Origin: Fonsecaea monophora | Lineage: Eukaryota > Ascomycota > Eurotiomycetes > Chaetothyriales > Herpotrichiellaceae | DNA length: 64,000 nt | Reading direction: 5' to 3' | Assembly (NCBI RefSeq): GCF_001642475.1 | Contig: NW_019173964.1 | Span: 1-64,000 of the forward strand | Shown: positions 12,543-23,597 of the stretch, piece after piece | Layout: each line of letters begins with the position of its first letter | Position numbering within the stretch: the stretch's first letter is position 1 | Notes under the pieces: generated by a model | What the model was told of the DNA's origin: nothing | The model's database searches: none | What the model saw: the letters and a program-made list of their open reading frames with translations, nothing else | Made by a program: the position numbers and the translations under genes

Positions 12543-13080
12543 CGTTTTCCATCATCCTCTGGCGCAGCGGCGGCAGTATCAGAATGATAAGAATATGGGT
12601 CACCCGTCGTCCGTCGCTCTGTCTTCGAAAGGTCAATATAGCCACAATTGTCCCAACCACCCGCTGCTGTGGATCAACGCCCATGCTGTGTTACCGCCGG
12701 AGCAACGAATTTGCCTGGGTCTCCTTCGCGTCGCGAGCATTGAGCAGGTCGTGGGTGGCCGCCTCGATGAGCTGCAAGTTCTCACGGTTCGACCCCTGAA
12801 TGGCCCTTCCAGGGACGCCCGGTAAGTCGCTTGCATATGGTCAATGCATGCATGGTGAAGGCTCAATACCTGCAGAATGGATTGATAAACAGAGCTTGGG
12901 AATCAAAAGCAAGCCTGGCCTTTTTCAAGTGCCTGAATCATCATAGCGTGTTTAGTCTCCCCTGGGCGTCTGTCCACCCGACCGCTCAAATACTTCCACG
13001 GCCTTAAGAAGCAGCTCTTTTCCAATGTGCTGTAGGTCTAAGATGCGAATTTTCTGCGATACTCGCACGGCTGGACGCAT
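12543..13080 (-). pseudogene. Possible decayed or fragmentary gene
   Basis: Two minus-strand stretches look coding. One (13080 down to about 12955) begins with ATG and reads VSQKIRILDLQHIGKELLLK before a stop. The other (about 12798 to 12690) reads ENLQLIEAATHDLLNARDAK with GC-rich third positions, and is followed by a possible GTAACA...AG intron and a hydrophobic segment, VTHILIILILPPL. Between and around them are stops and frame changes. The helix plus hydrophobic end is faintly like the C-terminus of CorA-type metal transporters, but the diagnostic GMN motif is not seen, so no family is claimed. It may instead be chance or an unrecognised multi-exon gene. Confidence 0.2.
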
Positions 13081-14196
13081 CAGAGAGCGGTGGACTGGGC
13101 GTAGTACGACGGACACTGCATGCTAGCCGAAGCAGCCAGGTCGTGTAGTGAGCACTGCTGGTCTAGCAGACCAAGCGTTGACCGAAGCAGGATCATTTTA
13201 TATGCGTGTTAGATAGCAGAAAGAGCCATCTTGAGCAGTACAGCATCCAGAACGACAGATAAGTTCGGATGGCAGCCTACAGACTGCAGTTGTGAAAGCG
13301 TGAGGTCGTGGTTGTGGATGATGCGAATGAAGTTGTGGAAAACAATTAAAAACACGAGTCTCTGGTGCAACATTGTATCGACATCGGCCCAGCGAAAACA
13401 ACCGCTAGGCGGTGACAGCACGTCCCATGTCCTCATCGGACGCCTCGTGAAGAAGTAGAGAGCACACCATCCATCATCCGTCATGTAATAAATAACCGTC
13501 TTCTAACTTCGGAGTCTGTCAAGTACTGCGGAAAGTGATGCTCAGGCTTCAAAACATACACCTCAAACTATACACGATGTTACAACCAACGACAACACTA
13601 GAAGAGTACAGAAAACGGTGCATGAGCCTGTTCTTACAACCATTATATTATTGTTACATCTTGATATAGACCTGGTACTTCCCCTGAAACATTGTCCTCG
13701 AGCCTTTTTACCTTGTCTGCACACTGCACACCGAAACAGTCAATGACCCTGGCAAGGCAGGGCAGGGCCGGGTAGAAAGAAGAGAGAGTATGAAGTGGCC
13801 ACACTTTGCCGACACGATGCCATTGCGAAAACATGATCCATGCTGGCTTCCATCGTGGTCCCGAACCTCGTCGTGTGCATACCCTCGAGCCAATCGGCCC
13901 GAGGGATGTTGGGTGTGCAAGCAGGTGAGAGTCAGACCACGGACTCAATAGCCGAACAAACATCATGTAGCCTTTGCTGGCCCTATTTCCCGCTCATCAG
14001 ACACCGAACCGGGTATAGATGCATGAGGCGCGTGCGCGGCAGCGGCCATGCTAGTGACATAGGTTCAACAGCACATGGGCGGAACCAACCAAGTCAGCGT
14101 CTTGATATCTCATCCTTGCTGAGGCGACAAGTAAAGCGAGTTCCAACATCCAGCTTAATGGCTCCGTCCGTAGCAGCGTGGACGAATACAGAGCCC

Positions 14197-14988
14197 TCAC
14201 TTCTTGCGCATCTTCTTCTCGACGTATTTCTGGACGCGCTTGTCGCTCATGATAAAGCCCGTGACAGCCACGCCCAGGAACAGCTTGGAGGCGGCCGCAG
14301 CTCCGCTAGGATCCGTGACTTGTGAGTGCACCGACGACGGCTTTGTCGACTTTGTGGTTGCGAAGCCGAGTTCGGAATAGCCAGGCGGCGTGCCTGACGA
14401 AAGAGTGCGCATCGAGGCATCATCAGGCGCCGCCGACTGGGCCGCCGCCCGTTCTGCCTTGAGCCTCTTCTTCTCCTCCGCAGCGGCCCTTTCGCGCTCG
14501 TCCTCTTTGACGATCCACTCCCTAACCACGTCCTCGCCGGGAAACATCCTCCTCCTCATCGCGATCCAGATTGGGACGAGCAGCTTGTGCAACCGTTCCT
14601 CTTCCTTCTTCATCTGCTCGTCGATCCGGGTCCCCGATTTCCCAACCCAGCTGGCCCCACGCCATCCCTTGGCGAAGTCGCTGTGCACTCGACACCACGG
14701 GTGTGCGAACCGCGAACCGACAAAGTTCCGCGAGACGGCGCGGTAGTTCTGGGAAGTTCCCGGCTCGAGGAGGTAGATGATGGTGGGTTGCTCGCGGAAC
14801 TGCTTCAAGTCGACGAAGAACTGCTCGTGGGATTGTTGCGGGATGAGCAGGGCCGAGAAGAAGCGTGCGTAGTTTGTATGTGAATCCGGAAGTCCGTGGA
14901 TGTACCGCTGGAGGGACGGGTGGATGATGGGGTCATCGCCTTCTGATTCTGGTGGCCGCACGAGTGGTTCTTCCAGAGACGACATCAC
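14197..14988 (-). CDS. Hypothetical protein, 263 residues
   Basis: A single-exon frame with strong GC-rich third-position bias, so very probably a real gene, but no family was recognised. The N-terminal part is acidic to neutral (SSLEEPLVRPPESEGDDP). The centre has aromatic and hydrophobic segments (YARFFSALLIPQQSHEQFF, WCRVHSDFAKGWRGASWVG). Residues near 165-200 form a charged Glu/Arg/Lys/Ala helix. A Ser/Pro-rich linker follows, then a short hydrophobic segment (LFLGVAVTGFIMS, about 240-252) and a very basic tail (KYVEKKMRKK). A single C-terminal membrane anchor with a cytosolic basic tail is possible. Two ATGs stand side by side at the start. It lies alone in a gene-poor region. Confidence 0.7.
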   Translation of the reverse strand: MMSSLEEPLVRPPESEGDDPIIHPSLQRYIHGLPDSHTNYARFFSALLIPQQSHEQFFVDLKQFREQPTIIYLLEPGTSQNYRAVSRNFVGSRFAHPWCRVHSDFAKGWRGASWVGKSGTRIDEQMKKEEERLHKLLVPIWIAMRRRMFPGEDVVREWIVKEDERERAAAEEKKRLKAERAAAQSAAPDDASMRTLSSGTPPGYSELGFATTKSTKPSSVHSQVTDPSGAAAASKLFLGVAVTGFIMSDKRVQKYVEKKMRKK

Positions 14989-17900
14989 AAAAAAGTGTCT
15001 TTTATCGCAGATGGCAGCCTCGAGTTTGCCTCACAAGCTGTTTCAAAACCAGGAAGATCCCTCTTCGGGTATGTTTGGATTCTTTGATAGGAGTTGTAAT
15101 GAGGTTTGACGGGATGTCCCGCGGCCCCTGGTCAATTCAGACCGCAGAAATCGTGGCGGCTGGTGGGAAAAGTCGAGAAAACTGGGGCGCAGACGTCGAG
15201 ATTTGTATGTTCCAGGCTTAATGATGGGTCAGTTCGTCTGTCATTGCAAGAAAAGTAGAAAGTTCCTCAGGTCCTCAAAGGCCAAGGCTCCAAGACAGCC
15301 TCGTCTACGCGGCCGTGGATTCGTGACTCCGTGCCAAGTCCGCACTATGGATTTGTCGACATCTTGAGCTGTGATCTGCATCAGTCTCAATGCTTGATAG
15401 TTCCTATTGTGGAAGAAGTTCCAATATCAAACCCAGTGCAGGTAAGCTGTTGATATTTAAGGGACGGCGAAACCAAGTTGGTCGGATGGAGGCGGGAGGG
15501 AAGACCGGAAGGACCAAGAGTGAGGCCTTGTCTATATGGGACTTCCCAGCACTCCACAGAGGCTTCGTAAGACATAATTCACAGACGAGGAGCACCCCAA
15601 CCGTATCTGAGCGACACCACTCCATCCATTCGTCATTATAGGAATCTTGTTGGAAAATATAGAAGTGAAAGGACAAGGCTACTCTGGACAATTGAGTTTC
15701 CGAGCGCCAAGAAGCCATTTCGATATATTCTGGCTTCATGTTTATCTTTATCTGGTCAGATTGAGTTGTTTTTTTTTTTTTTGGATCCAGATGGCTTCCA
15801 GATCATCCCTGGAGTCCCTGAGCATCTTGCTGGCTTGACCCTGGGGACTTGATGTTCATCCCGTTTCATCGACAGCCGATCATTCTCGGACCTTGCTCAA
15901 GATCTATCAAAAGCCAAGAGATTGGGAGGAGCCCCTTTGGCTCGGCATCGGTGCACTTTACCCCGGACCGCAAGTCTTGGAACGTTGGACAAAACTCTCA
16001 AAAGAAGCTCGTCCAGGAGAAAGTGCGGTGAGATAGCGTAGGGAGGGCCTCATGTGATGGAAGTCGGAACCCCCTTTTGCACGACACTGTGAACCACACC
16101 TCTCTTCCTAGGTTTACTCGGTTGGGTTGCGATAGTTTCTTAGCAATGAACCGTCCGTTTCGCCAACTCCTGCCTGCATGCGGCGAGCCGTGATCTCGTG
16201 AGCATTGCTATACGACAACTTCTACCTTGTCCTTGTGCTGGCCATGAGTGATCGTAGGCAAATGACCAACGATCCCTTGTTTGGGTTACAAGATGCACGG
16301 GGTATTCGCGGGGTTGCAAGCGGAACATCTGAAACCCGGAAAGACGATTGTCAAAAGACTCGAAATATCGGACGCAGGCCCTGACCTTTTGATAGCATTT
16401 TACGGCTTTGCTGGAAAATGAAATTCAAAAAGAGGTTACTCCATCTGGAAAACAACATACCCAAAGCAGTGCTCGCCTTCTATTGGGAGATGGTAAGCGC
16501 CGCACAAACGCACACACATCGTCAAGACGAGAGCAGTTGTGAACTACAAGTACAAGCTTGGAATGTCGCGTCGTACTCGCCAAGACTACATCTCGCAAGA
16601 GCCCACTAACACGAGTCGCCGTTTTTTCTTCTTCGTACAAGGAATGGGAATGTGTGTGGTGAGGGGTAGGCAAAAGGAAACCTCGGTCAGTGAGTGGCGG
16701 ACTTGGTCAGTGGTCACAAGTTGCTTCTTTCTCAAAGTGGTTGTTGCATTAGCCTTCTTTTAGTCTCCATCAACACCCAGTTGTTCTTCACTGCGATTCG
16801 CTAATTGAAAATGCCTCATAGTAAAAAGTCCGTTCTCAATGGGGCTGTGGGCCAGACCCGCCGGTGGCTCCACTGGTCTGTGCGTTGTCGTCTCCGCCCA
16901 TTCACATTTCTGCTTTGTCCGCTCGAGATCCAAAAACTCGCCCAAGGTCACTGACAATTTGTATTTGGTACTCTGAATTGTGTTCATATCCCACGGCGCA
17001 CTTGCATCTGCAGTCGTGGTCTCACTTGAGCTTCCGCGACCTCGTTTGCCGATTTAATAGTGTGGAGGACGCTCGCTTGGCCATGCAGCTATCCCCACAC
17101 TGTGGATGTGGATGAATAAACTACTTGCGTCGTTACAGCATAGCTTTATCGAGCTCTGGGAGTAGTCCAAGCTAACAGCAGCTCGCATTCTTACGTGGAA
17201 TTGAATGCGACACGCAATATGGCTGAGAATGAATGCATCGTGAGAGGGCCCGTGGTCAGCCAGATGACTGAGGTTGCCAGGTGCTTCAGCTGTCTTGTCT
17301 TCGGTGTCACCGGTGCATGTGCTTCTAGAATCATTCTTTTGAGGAACAGAGTGGCACAGACCCGCCTGTTCACCGTCAGACAGTGCAAAGGGTCGCTGGT
17401 TTCATGCGCATGCGGACCGCTGTGGATGTGTACATCAGAAAAAGATCTCTGCGAATAATATATCGGGGCAAGCTGCCGAGTTGTAGCACGCGGTAGTGCC
17501 TGCGTTTGACTGGTCCTTATGCGTCCGAAGATCTCCGTCACACCTCTGCAACTATCCTCTTGGTGAGCAAAGTGAGCAGTGGAGAAAAGCATCAGCAATA
17601 ATACTACTGTGAGTATACAGGATGCGGTACTGCACCGTCAGAAGATCATGTCATGTTTGGAGGTCTCGCGGGAGGAAAGAGATTGGAGGAATACGCGGTG
17701 GCACTTGAAAGACAGCCCTCACATCCATGTCTTCGACGGTAAGACCTCTCGAGCCGTGCGGCCCGTGAAATGGGCACGAGGGAATCAGTTTCCCCTGTGA
17801 GCATGCCAAGGTCATCTCACAACATAATGATTTAGCATCCTGGAGGATTTTTCCAGTTGCCCACGAGTACAAGTACGCGTACAAAGAGAGTAAGAGCAGG

Positions 17901-20599
17901 GAGTACCTCGTACGCGTCTTTGTGAGGCATTGAGGTTGACGTCATGTCAGCTGACAGGAGACTGCGGGATTCAGCCTACGTTGAAGTCGGAGCCCAGGGC
18001 ATCGAAACGCAGATGCAGGGCGAGGTTAAGGATGACGGGCGTTGAAACACAATGATACCTGGGACCAAGTTCGATAGTACCAGGTATCCCAACCCACGAA
18101 ACCGCACAATGTACTCCGTAATTGCATGTCAAGTAATGCTTGGATTCAAGATACTTCCCACTTGCGTCAGATCACTTCTCTTCCATCACGAACCAGTCAA
18201 GCGGTTCGGCAATAACGAATATGCTGCAAAGCGATCGCAGGTCAAGTGGTCAATGATGTAGCAGATCCAAGAACCTGATTTCGGGAGGGCAGACGCCGTT
18301 TGACCAGCGGCAGTTCATGGTGGGCGAAAAGGTTTGATTCAAGTACCAAACAAATAAAGACCTGGAAATGACAACGCGTTCTTGTTGGATGAGAGTTTAG
18401 ATGACGCGCCAGAATTCGAGAAGTATGCTGTCATATTGCGTCAAGACGGCGAAATATCCCGGTCATAATGCCTGCAGGACCTAGGAACAAGTTACGACTC
18501 ACGAACTATCAGGGTCCACGGTCCACGGGAGCTGCCCCCATCGAAAAAGGCACACCCGGAAATGGTCACCTTGGCAATCATGTTGCCAGATGTCACAGAT
18601 GAATGTCACCACCAGTGCAACGAGCTGACCGTGGCGACAGATGACCATGTCGATCGAAGTGGCACCAGGGTTTTCTCTCTGGTTCCTGGCTGCCCATGCG
18701 GCGGGATCAACAATGGGCTGTGAGGGACACAAACCCATATAAAATTAGCACAAGGGCATTGGAGCCTGTGCCTGTATAGGAAGCAAAGCATGTCTCCGCG
18801 TGTACAATGGTACCGAGGCGGTGTACTGGGACTTGTTGGTTCCTCGATCCTATGTACTCCAGAGAGCATGACGGACTGGTTTTGATCAAGTACCCTGCAG
18901 TAGTTCTGTCATTGTTTCCCTTTAATCCTCTCTTGCTCTTTGCATTAGTATTGTGTTATTTTACACCGATCGCTACCCGTCTGTGGAGGGGCGCAATTTC
19001 ACCAACGCACAAGGTCGCAGGGACCACCAAGTGGGATACGAGTAGTTCGGGAGGCGAAAACCCTAATAGAAACCGAGGGCCAACCTGCTGGTTGAGGAGA
19101 TCCCGTCTGAAAATCCAAGTCAAAGTGGGCGGTTTCAAGTGCAGGACTGCTGGAGACGGCAGGCTAGCTTCGGGCGTCTTTTTGGCCCTTTGCCGCCGAG
19201 AGGAATTGATCAACCTCGAGGGATCCAGGTCCGAGATCTCGACGAGTTGCCGTTTGAGAGTTAGTGGTACGGTGGTCGGTGCTCGATAGTTGAGTGAGCG
19301 GTGGGTGGTAGGCGGCAGATGGTGGGCTGTGTGGATGAGATGGATTTTGTTGGCCTCTTTTCAAAGCACGGGAAAAGGTGGCTAAGGGGGTAGCCACCTG
19401 CCCGCAGGTGTCGACTTTTGTACCCAGGACTTACAACTACGGGCACTGAGAAAAGAGTTTACCAGTAAGGAGGAACGAGTTAAAATTGCAACCCAGGGCA
19501 GACTCTTTACCTCCTTAGGCGCCTTAGTGACCTACGGAGTACCTAATAGCGGGGTCATCTGGGTACCTAGGGGAAAACCAACAATGAGCAGTCCAACTGG
19601 AACCCGTCCAAACAACACACCTAATGGCTGAAATCCGTTGACTGTTGACTGGCTAGGCAACCCCCTCCTCCCCCCCAAACTGGGTCTCGTTTGGCCTGGC
19701 ATCTTCTGGCTGAATGGCTGCGTCGCTGAGTTTTGTTTATGTGTGTTCGCTGGTCTCTGGCTTCTTACTAACTACTTCTCTCTCTGCCTCTGCTCACAAA
19801 TCTTTTTCCTTCTCCAAATTTTTCTCTTTTCTTGCCATCCAAACCATCCCATTCCGGGTACCATTGGTGCCATAATTGGTGGCATCCCTCTGCCACACTC
19901 TGCCACCCTCTCTCGCTTGCTGCTATTCCGGCTGCCCGCGATTTTCCCTCATCTTTCACCCATTTTCCTCTTCACCGTCGTCCTTTGTTCATTATTCTTC
20001 CTCTCCAAATTTTCCCTCTCCACTCCCGCATCCCGACTGCTCCCTACAAGCACACCACCTACGATTACTACCACCCACTCCCACTTCCCGTCCTCGCCAT
20101 CCTCCATCCGTCTTCTTCCTACTGCTCCTCTCATCCAGCACCTTCGGTCTCTTGACCATACTCGCTTCTCGTAAGCAATCTGTTTCATGCCAACTCATAT
20201 ACTCGCATCTTATTGACACCTTCCAGATCTCCTGTCTCTCGAAATTACGCTCTCGCAAAAGTCCTGAGACGCAGCAGTCACCGCAGAACGCCACCTGTCG
20301 CGCCGCACTCTCCCCTCCAAAGACTCTCCGGTTCACGCTCTACCACTCTGCTGGTGTTCAGAGGAATTGACTTTTTATCTTCACACAATGTCCAAGTCGA
20401 ATTTATAACAGCGGCGGTCCCTGTGGGCCAACATAAAATCATTTCCTTCACCAACCAAACAGTGCCATTCGGCTACTGGTGTTGGTAGCGTTCTTGCCTG
20501 AACTTGATCGCCATCTGTGTCGGGCTGTGGGAAAAAGTTCCTGCATTCTTCTTCAATACCTTTACATCACTTGCTTTGTCACTCCTGGCTGCAATTCAG
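14989..20599. other. Gene-poor block and leader of the DUF2457-like gene
   Basis: About 4.6 kb of sequence without a supported gene (T run near 15768-15782), then from about 19650 to 20600 a region very rich in C and T that is probably the leader and promoter of the gene at 20600. The long open frame at 19638-20174 is composed of low-complexity pyrimidine-rich codons and is not credited as protein-coding. Confidence 0.45.
20171..20226 (+). other. Probable 5'-untranslated intron
   Basis: A 56-bp interval starts GTAAGC, has TTATTGAC near the end and finishes TTCCAG, matching the form of coding introns elsewhere in the window. It lies in the presumed leader of the DUF2457-like gene. A second leader intron may end at the CAATTCAG that directly precedes ATG 20600. 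Confidence 0.4.
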
Positions 20600-22912
20600 A
20601 TGGCACATCACCAGAAACACCAGATGGACGCCACCCGAAGAGGTTCAGCCATGCAGAGTTTACTCAAAATGTTTAGTCTATCAAACGCCCCCACAGTTCC
20701 TCTCGGTGACGACGAGCTCAGTGCGGACGCTGATGAACCACCGGACGACCACGTATCCCCATTGACCGTCGTCCCAACGCGAGAGGCAGCCTACCATCGA
20801 TCTCCCGCTCCTCCCAATCCTCGCCGCGAGTCTCTTTTGACTCGAGCCATTCTGGCGGAATCCAAGCACGAAGATGATTCTCATAGATTTGCCGACCGAG
20901 GGCTATCGACGACTTCCTCCCATAGTACAGCGAGCATGCCGTCGACTGCCGAGTTGACGAGTGATGGGGACTCCAGCCAGTCATCGTCGGCGACGCCCAG
21001 TCCACCACCTCCCTCAGGGCGCTTCGGCACCCTCCTCAACTTCAAGAAAACAGGCTCCAAGGTGCTTATCGCCCCGGTGACGAAGGACGAAAGGGAAGCA
21101 GTGGCAGAAGTTGGCGAAGCCGCGGTTGAGAAGACGCTGGGCCGCAAGCGTTGCATCATGTTTGCTTGTGGGGGCACGGATTCTGAGAAGAGCAAAGAAA
21201 GCGAGGCATTAAGCAAGCAAAAGCCGTCAGCTGGACAACCCGAGCCCCCCAAGCGGAAGTGTGCACTCACCTTCGCTTGCCCCTCTCGAACGAGCACAAA
21301 CGAGATGAAAAGCTCCCCCGCCAAGCTACGGGCTGAAGCAAAGAACGCACGGCGCCCGTCTCCTGCTCCCTTCAGGCGCAAATCCACCTCAGAATCTGTC
21401 GACCTCTCCGGCCACTCCACCGACACGACTAGAGTAGCTAGTCCCGAGAAATTCAGACTCACCCCACCCTCCCCAAAGGCAGCCTTTCACGAATTTGCAG
21501 CATCTCAGGATGAGACCGACGCATGGGTTGACAAGCCAGATGTCCACAAGGAGAAGCTCACTTTTGATGATTGCATGAAAAAGGAAAACCGCATCCGGCA
21601 AATTGGTCGTGAAGCCGAAGAGGAGGCGGAGGAGGAAGAACGAGAACAGGAGGAACTCGGAAATGCATCTGAGGATGAATACAATGACAATGAGGATGAT
21701 TTCGCTCCTTCCGATGATGGTACCGATGGTGGCAATGAATCTGACGACGAAGGAGGCTTCGCTAGCTCCGACGAAGAGAGCGACGGCGGCTCCGAATATA
21801 GATTCTGGGCGCCTTCGAACACCGGTGCGGGCATGAGCAGTGACCATCTCAACATCAGCCACTTCAGCGCCCGTCGACAATCCGAGGCAAGTTCCGTCGA
21901 GTCTTTGATTCGATCGAGTACGCCTCCCCTTCACTCAATGATGAGGCAAGTTGGAAGACGTCGCAATAACAACGCCTTCAAAGTGCCGAAGATGAGACCC
22001 GGCACACCAGAGTTGCCCGACAGCACCGACTTTGTCTGCGGAACTCTTGACGAGGATCGTCCGTTGGAGGCCGCGTACATCTCATGCCGCGAGCAAAAGA
22101 AGCGAGAGAAGCACATCCCCATCCCACAAGATATAGATCCGAGCTTCCCGACGACTGATCCAGAAGACAACGAAGAAAACAGTGACGATGAAGAGGTCGA
22201 CGAGTCGCAACACAGCTCCGAGGGCCCGCGATGGCTCAAGGACGGGTTTGCAGACTTCGACGAGGAGCATCATGGACGCCGGAAGGCGTCGTTTACCATG
22301 CCAATCGCTCATTCACCCTCTCCACCTCACACTGCATTCGGCGGAAGAGTCGGTCGCAGCATCCACCGCGTGCCGCCGCCGAGGCATGCCGTTGCACGAT
22401 CACCACCACCTCGAAAATTGTTTGGGCATTCTCCCACTCGACTGAGGTCACCCTTTCCGCAAGCTAAGCTGCGTTCTCCTCGTGGGTCGCCGACAAACGC
22501 TGGTATCCGGACCAGGATCAACCCAAGAGGTCTTGCTCAACGTCCTGGCATGGAACGGACAGCGTCCCTCCCTGATACTCCTAATCCATTCTTCAAAAAC
22601 TTCCACATTGGCAGTCCTTCCATCTCCAATATTGCGTCTGGAGCTGTCACGCCCGCTCTTGAGGAACCATTCCGTCCAGACATGCACGTTCGTGGCCCCG
22701 TTGACATTGTTGCCGGGCTTGAAAAGAAACGTCAAAAGCGCAAAGAAAAATACTGGCGTCAACATTGTCGTAAAGCAGCCAAGGAACAGTCTGAACGGAA
22801 ACCGGTTCCTGGTCGTGGAGCGGAGCGCATGAAAGAGCTGGGTCTAGAATGTGCTGAGCGAACAAAAGGCTACGGCATCGGGCAACAGACTCAGCTGGTA
22901 CTTTCACTTTGA
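20600..22912 (+). CDS. DUF2457-like fungal protein, acidic and low-complexity
   Basis: Large mostly disordered protein of filamentous ascomycetes. My match to Pfam DUF2457 is from memory of its Cys motifs and is moderate. ATG 20600 (MAHHQKHQMDATRRGS) gives 770 residues. The same frame opens further upstream at 20504, but those 32 residues are hydrophobic and lie where an intron may end, so I prefer 20600. Two similar motifs, RKRCIMFACGG (about 180) and KRKCALTFACP (about 218), may form a metal- or ligand-binding pair. A long Glu/Asp/Ser stretch (about 337-404) ends at YRFWAPSN. Later segments are Pro/Arg/Ser-rich (HSPSPPHTAFGG, PPRKLFGHSP), and near the C-terminus a very basic helix begins GLEKKRQKRKEKYWRQH. 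A nuclear or regulatory role is only a guess. Confidence 0.8.
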   Translation: MAHHQKHQMDATRRGSAMQSLLKMFSLSNAPTVPLGDDELSADADEPPDDHVSPLTVVPTREAAYHRSPAPPNPRRESLLTRAILAESKHEDDSHRFADRGLSTTSSHSTASMPSTAELTSDGDSSQSSSATPSPPPPSGRFGTLLNFKKTGSKVLIAPVTKDEREAVAEVGEAAVEKTLGRKRCIMFACGGTDSEKSKESEALSKQKPSAGQPEPPKRKCALTFACPSRTSTNEMKSSPAKLRAEAKNARRPSPAPFRRKSTSESVDLSGHSTDTTRVASPEKFRLTPPSPKAAFHEFAASQDETDAWVDKPDVHKEKLTFDDCMKKENRIRQIGREAEEEAEEEEREQEELGNASEDEYNDNEDDFAPSDDGTDGGNESDDEGGFASSDEESDGGSEYRFWAPSNTGAGMSSDHLNISHFSARRQSEASSVESLIRSSTPPLHSMMRQVGRRRNNNAFKVPKMRPGTPELPDSTDFVCGTLDEDRPLEAAYISCREQKKREKHIPIPQDIDPSFPTTDPEDNEENSDDEEVDESQHSSEGPRWLKDGFADFDEEHHGRRKASFTMPIAHSPSPPHTAFGGRVGRSIHRVPPPRHAVARSPPPRKLFGHSPTRLRSPFPQAKLRSPRGSPTNAGIRTRINPRGLAQRPGMERTASLPDTPNPFFKNFHIGSPSISNIASGAVTPALEEPFRPDMHVRGPVDIVAGLEKKRQKRKEKYWRQHCRKAAKEQSERKPVPGRGAERMKELGLECAERTKGYGIGQQTQLVLSL

Positions 22913-23597
22913 TTCCCTTCAAGTCCACCCTTTTACACATATATTGTTTTACTTGTCGACCATTTCCCCTCGGCTCACTTAGAGCTTTTTTTGAACATAT
23001 ATCGGTGCGGCTTAGCGCTCGAATATGACGAATTGATGATGGGATTGGGTGGGAGCAACAAGGGTTATCGCACAGCCAGCATATCATTTTTCACAAAGCA
23101 CGGTTTTGGGATCCAAGGGGCATTTTATGCATAGCACCGGCGCATGTCGCGGGAGGCGCATCTTGCGTTGTAAATATGTGACATGACCATCAGCATGGTC
23201 CCCACAATATCAAAAAAGCTCTCTCGAGTGGCAGACTCGATTGCAGAGCGTGATATGCACAAAAGCACCAAGAAGTATTTTGTTTATTCCTGTTCATAAG
23301 TCGATCAACGGTTGACGCCGAGGACGCCAAGAGTGATGTAATGTGACCTTTTTGTGTTATGTTTCACGTGACTTTGCTGCATCACGTGAGAGATTCTTCG
23401 ATCCAAGTCTAAACTCCGAGTATTTGGGATTCTTTCTCTTTTCGGAACTTCTCAACGGTGGCACCCCATCACCTCACTTCCTGCCGTGAGATCTGGTCGA
23501 GTGCGTTTATCACTCTTATTCTCGCGATCCGCCTCCTCGTTAGTTTCGTGCTCCCATATTTTCAAAGACCACCTCTGCCTCGTTCGGACGTGCAAAG
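22913..23597. promoter_or_regulatory. Intergenic and SAR1 promoter with paired TCACGTGA
   Basis: 685 bp between the DUF2457-like stop and the SAR1 start, with no coding content. Two perfect TCACGTGA octamers lie about 230 bp before the SAR1 ATG. Confidence 0.5.
23364..23389. promoter_or_regulatory. Twin TCACGTGA E-box-type sites
   Basis: Identical palindromic octamers at 23364-23371 and 23382-23389, 18 bp start to start, so on roughly the same helical side one and three-quarter turns apart. TCACGTGA is the core recognised by fungal bHLH proteins such as Cbf1-type factors. Control of SAR1 is inferred from position. Confidence 0.55.

Larger units (their letters stand above)
9100..14196. other. 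5.1-kb gene-poor block
   Basis: No intact gene was found on either strand. The content is unique-looking sequence of ordinary composition, with a CTCCCT-type tract near 10085-10107. Stretches on the minus strand at 12690-13080 have coding-like codon use (listed separately). No transposase, reverse transcriptase, long terminal repeat or inverted terminal repeat was recognised. Confidence 0.45.

Noticed and set aside
18807..19289. 160-codon plus-strand frame with a hydrophobic segment
   Set aside because: There is no coding bias and no family motif, and the start region is not conserved-looking. It is likely chance.
19638..20174. 178-codon plus-strand frame before the DUF2457-like gene
   Set aside because: The peptide is low-complexity Pro/Ser/Leu/Phe from a C/T-rich tract and spans a probable intron. 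It is better explained as leader sequence.
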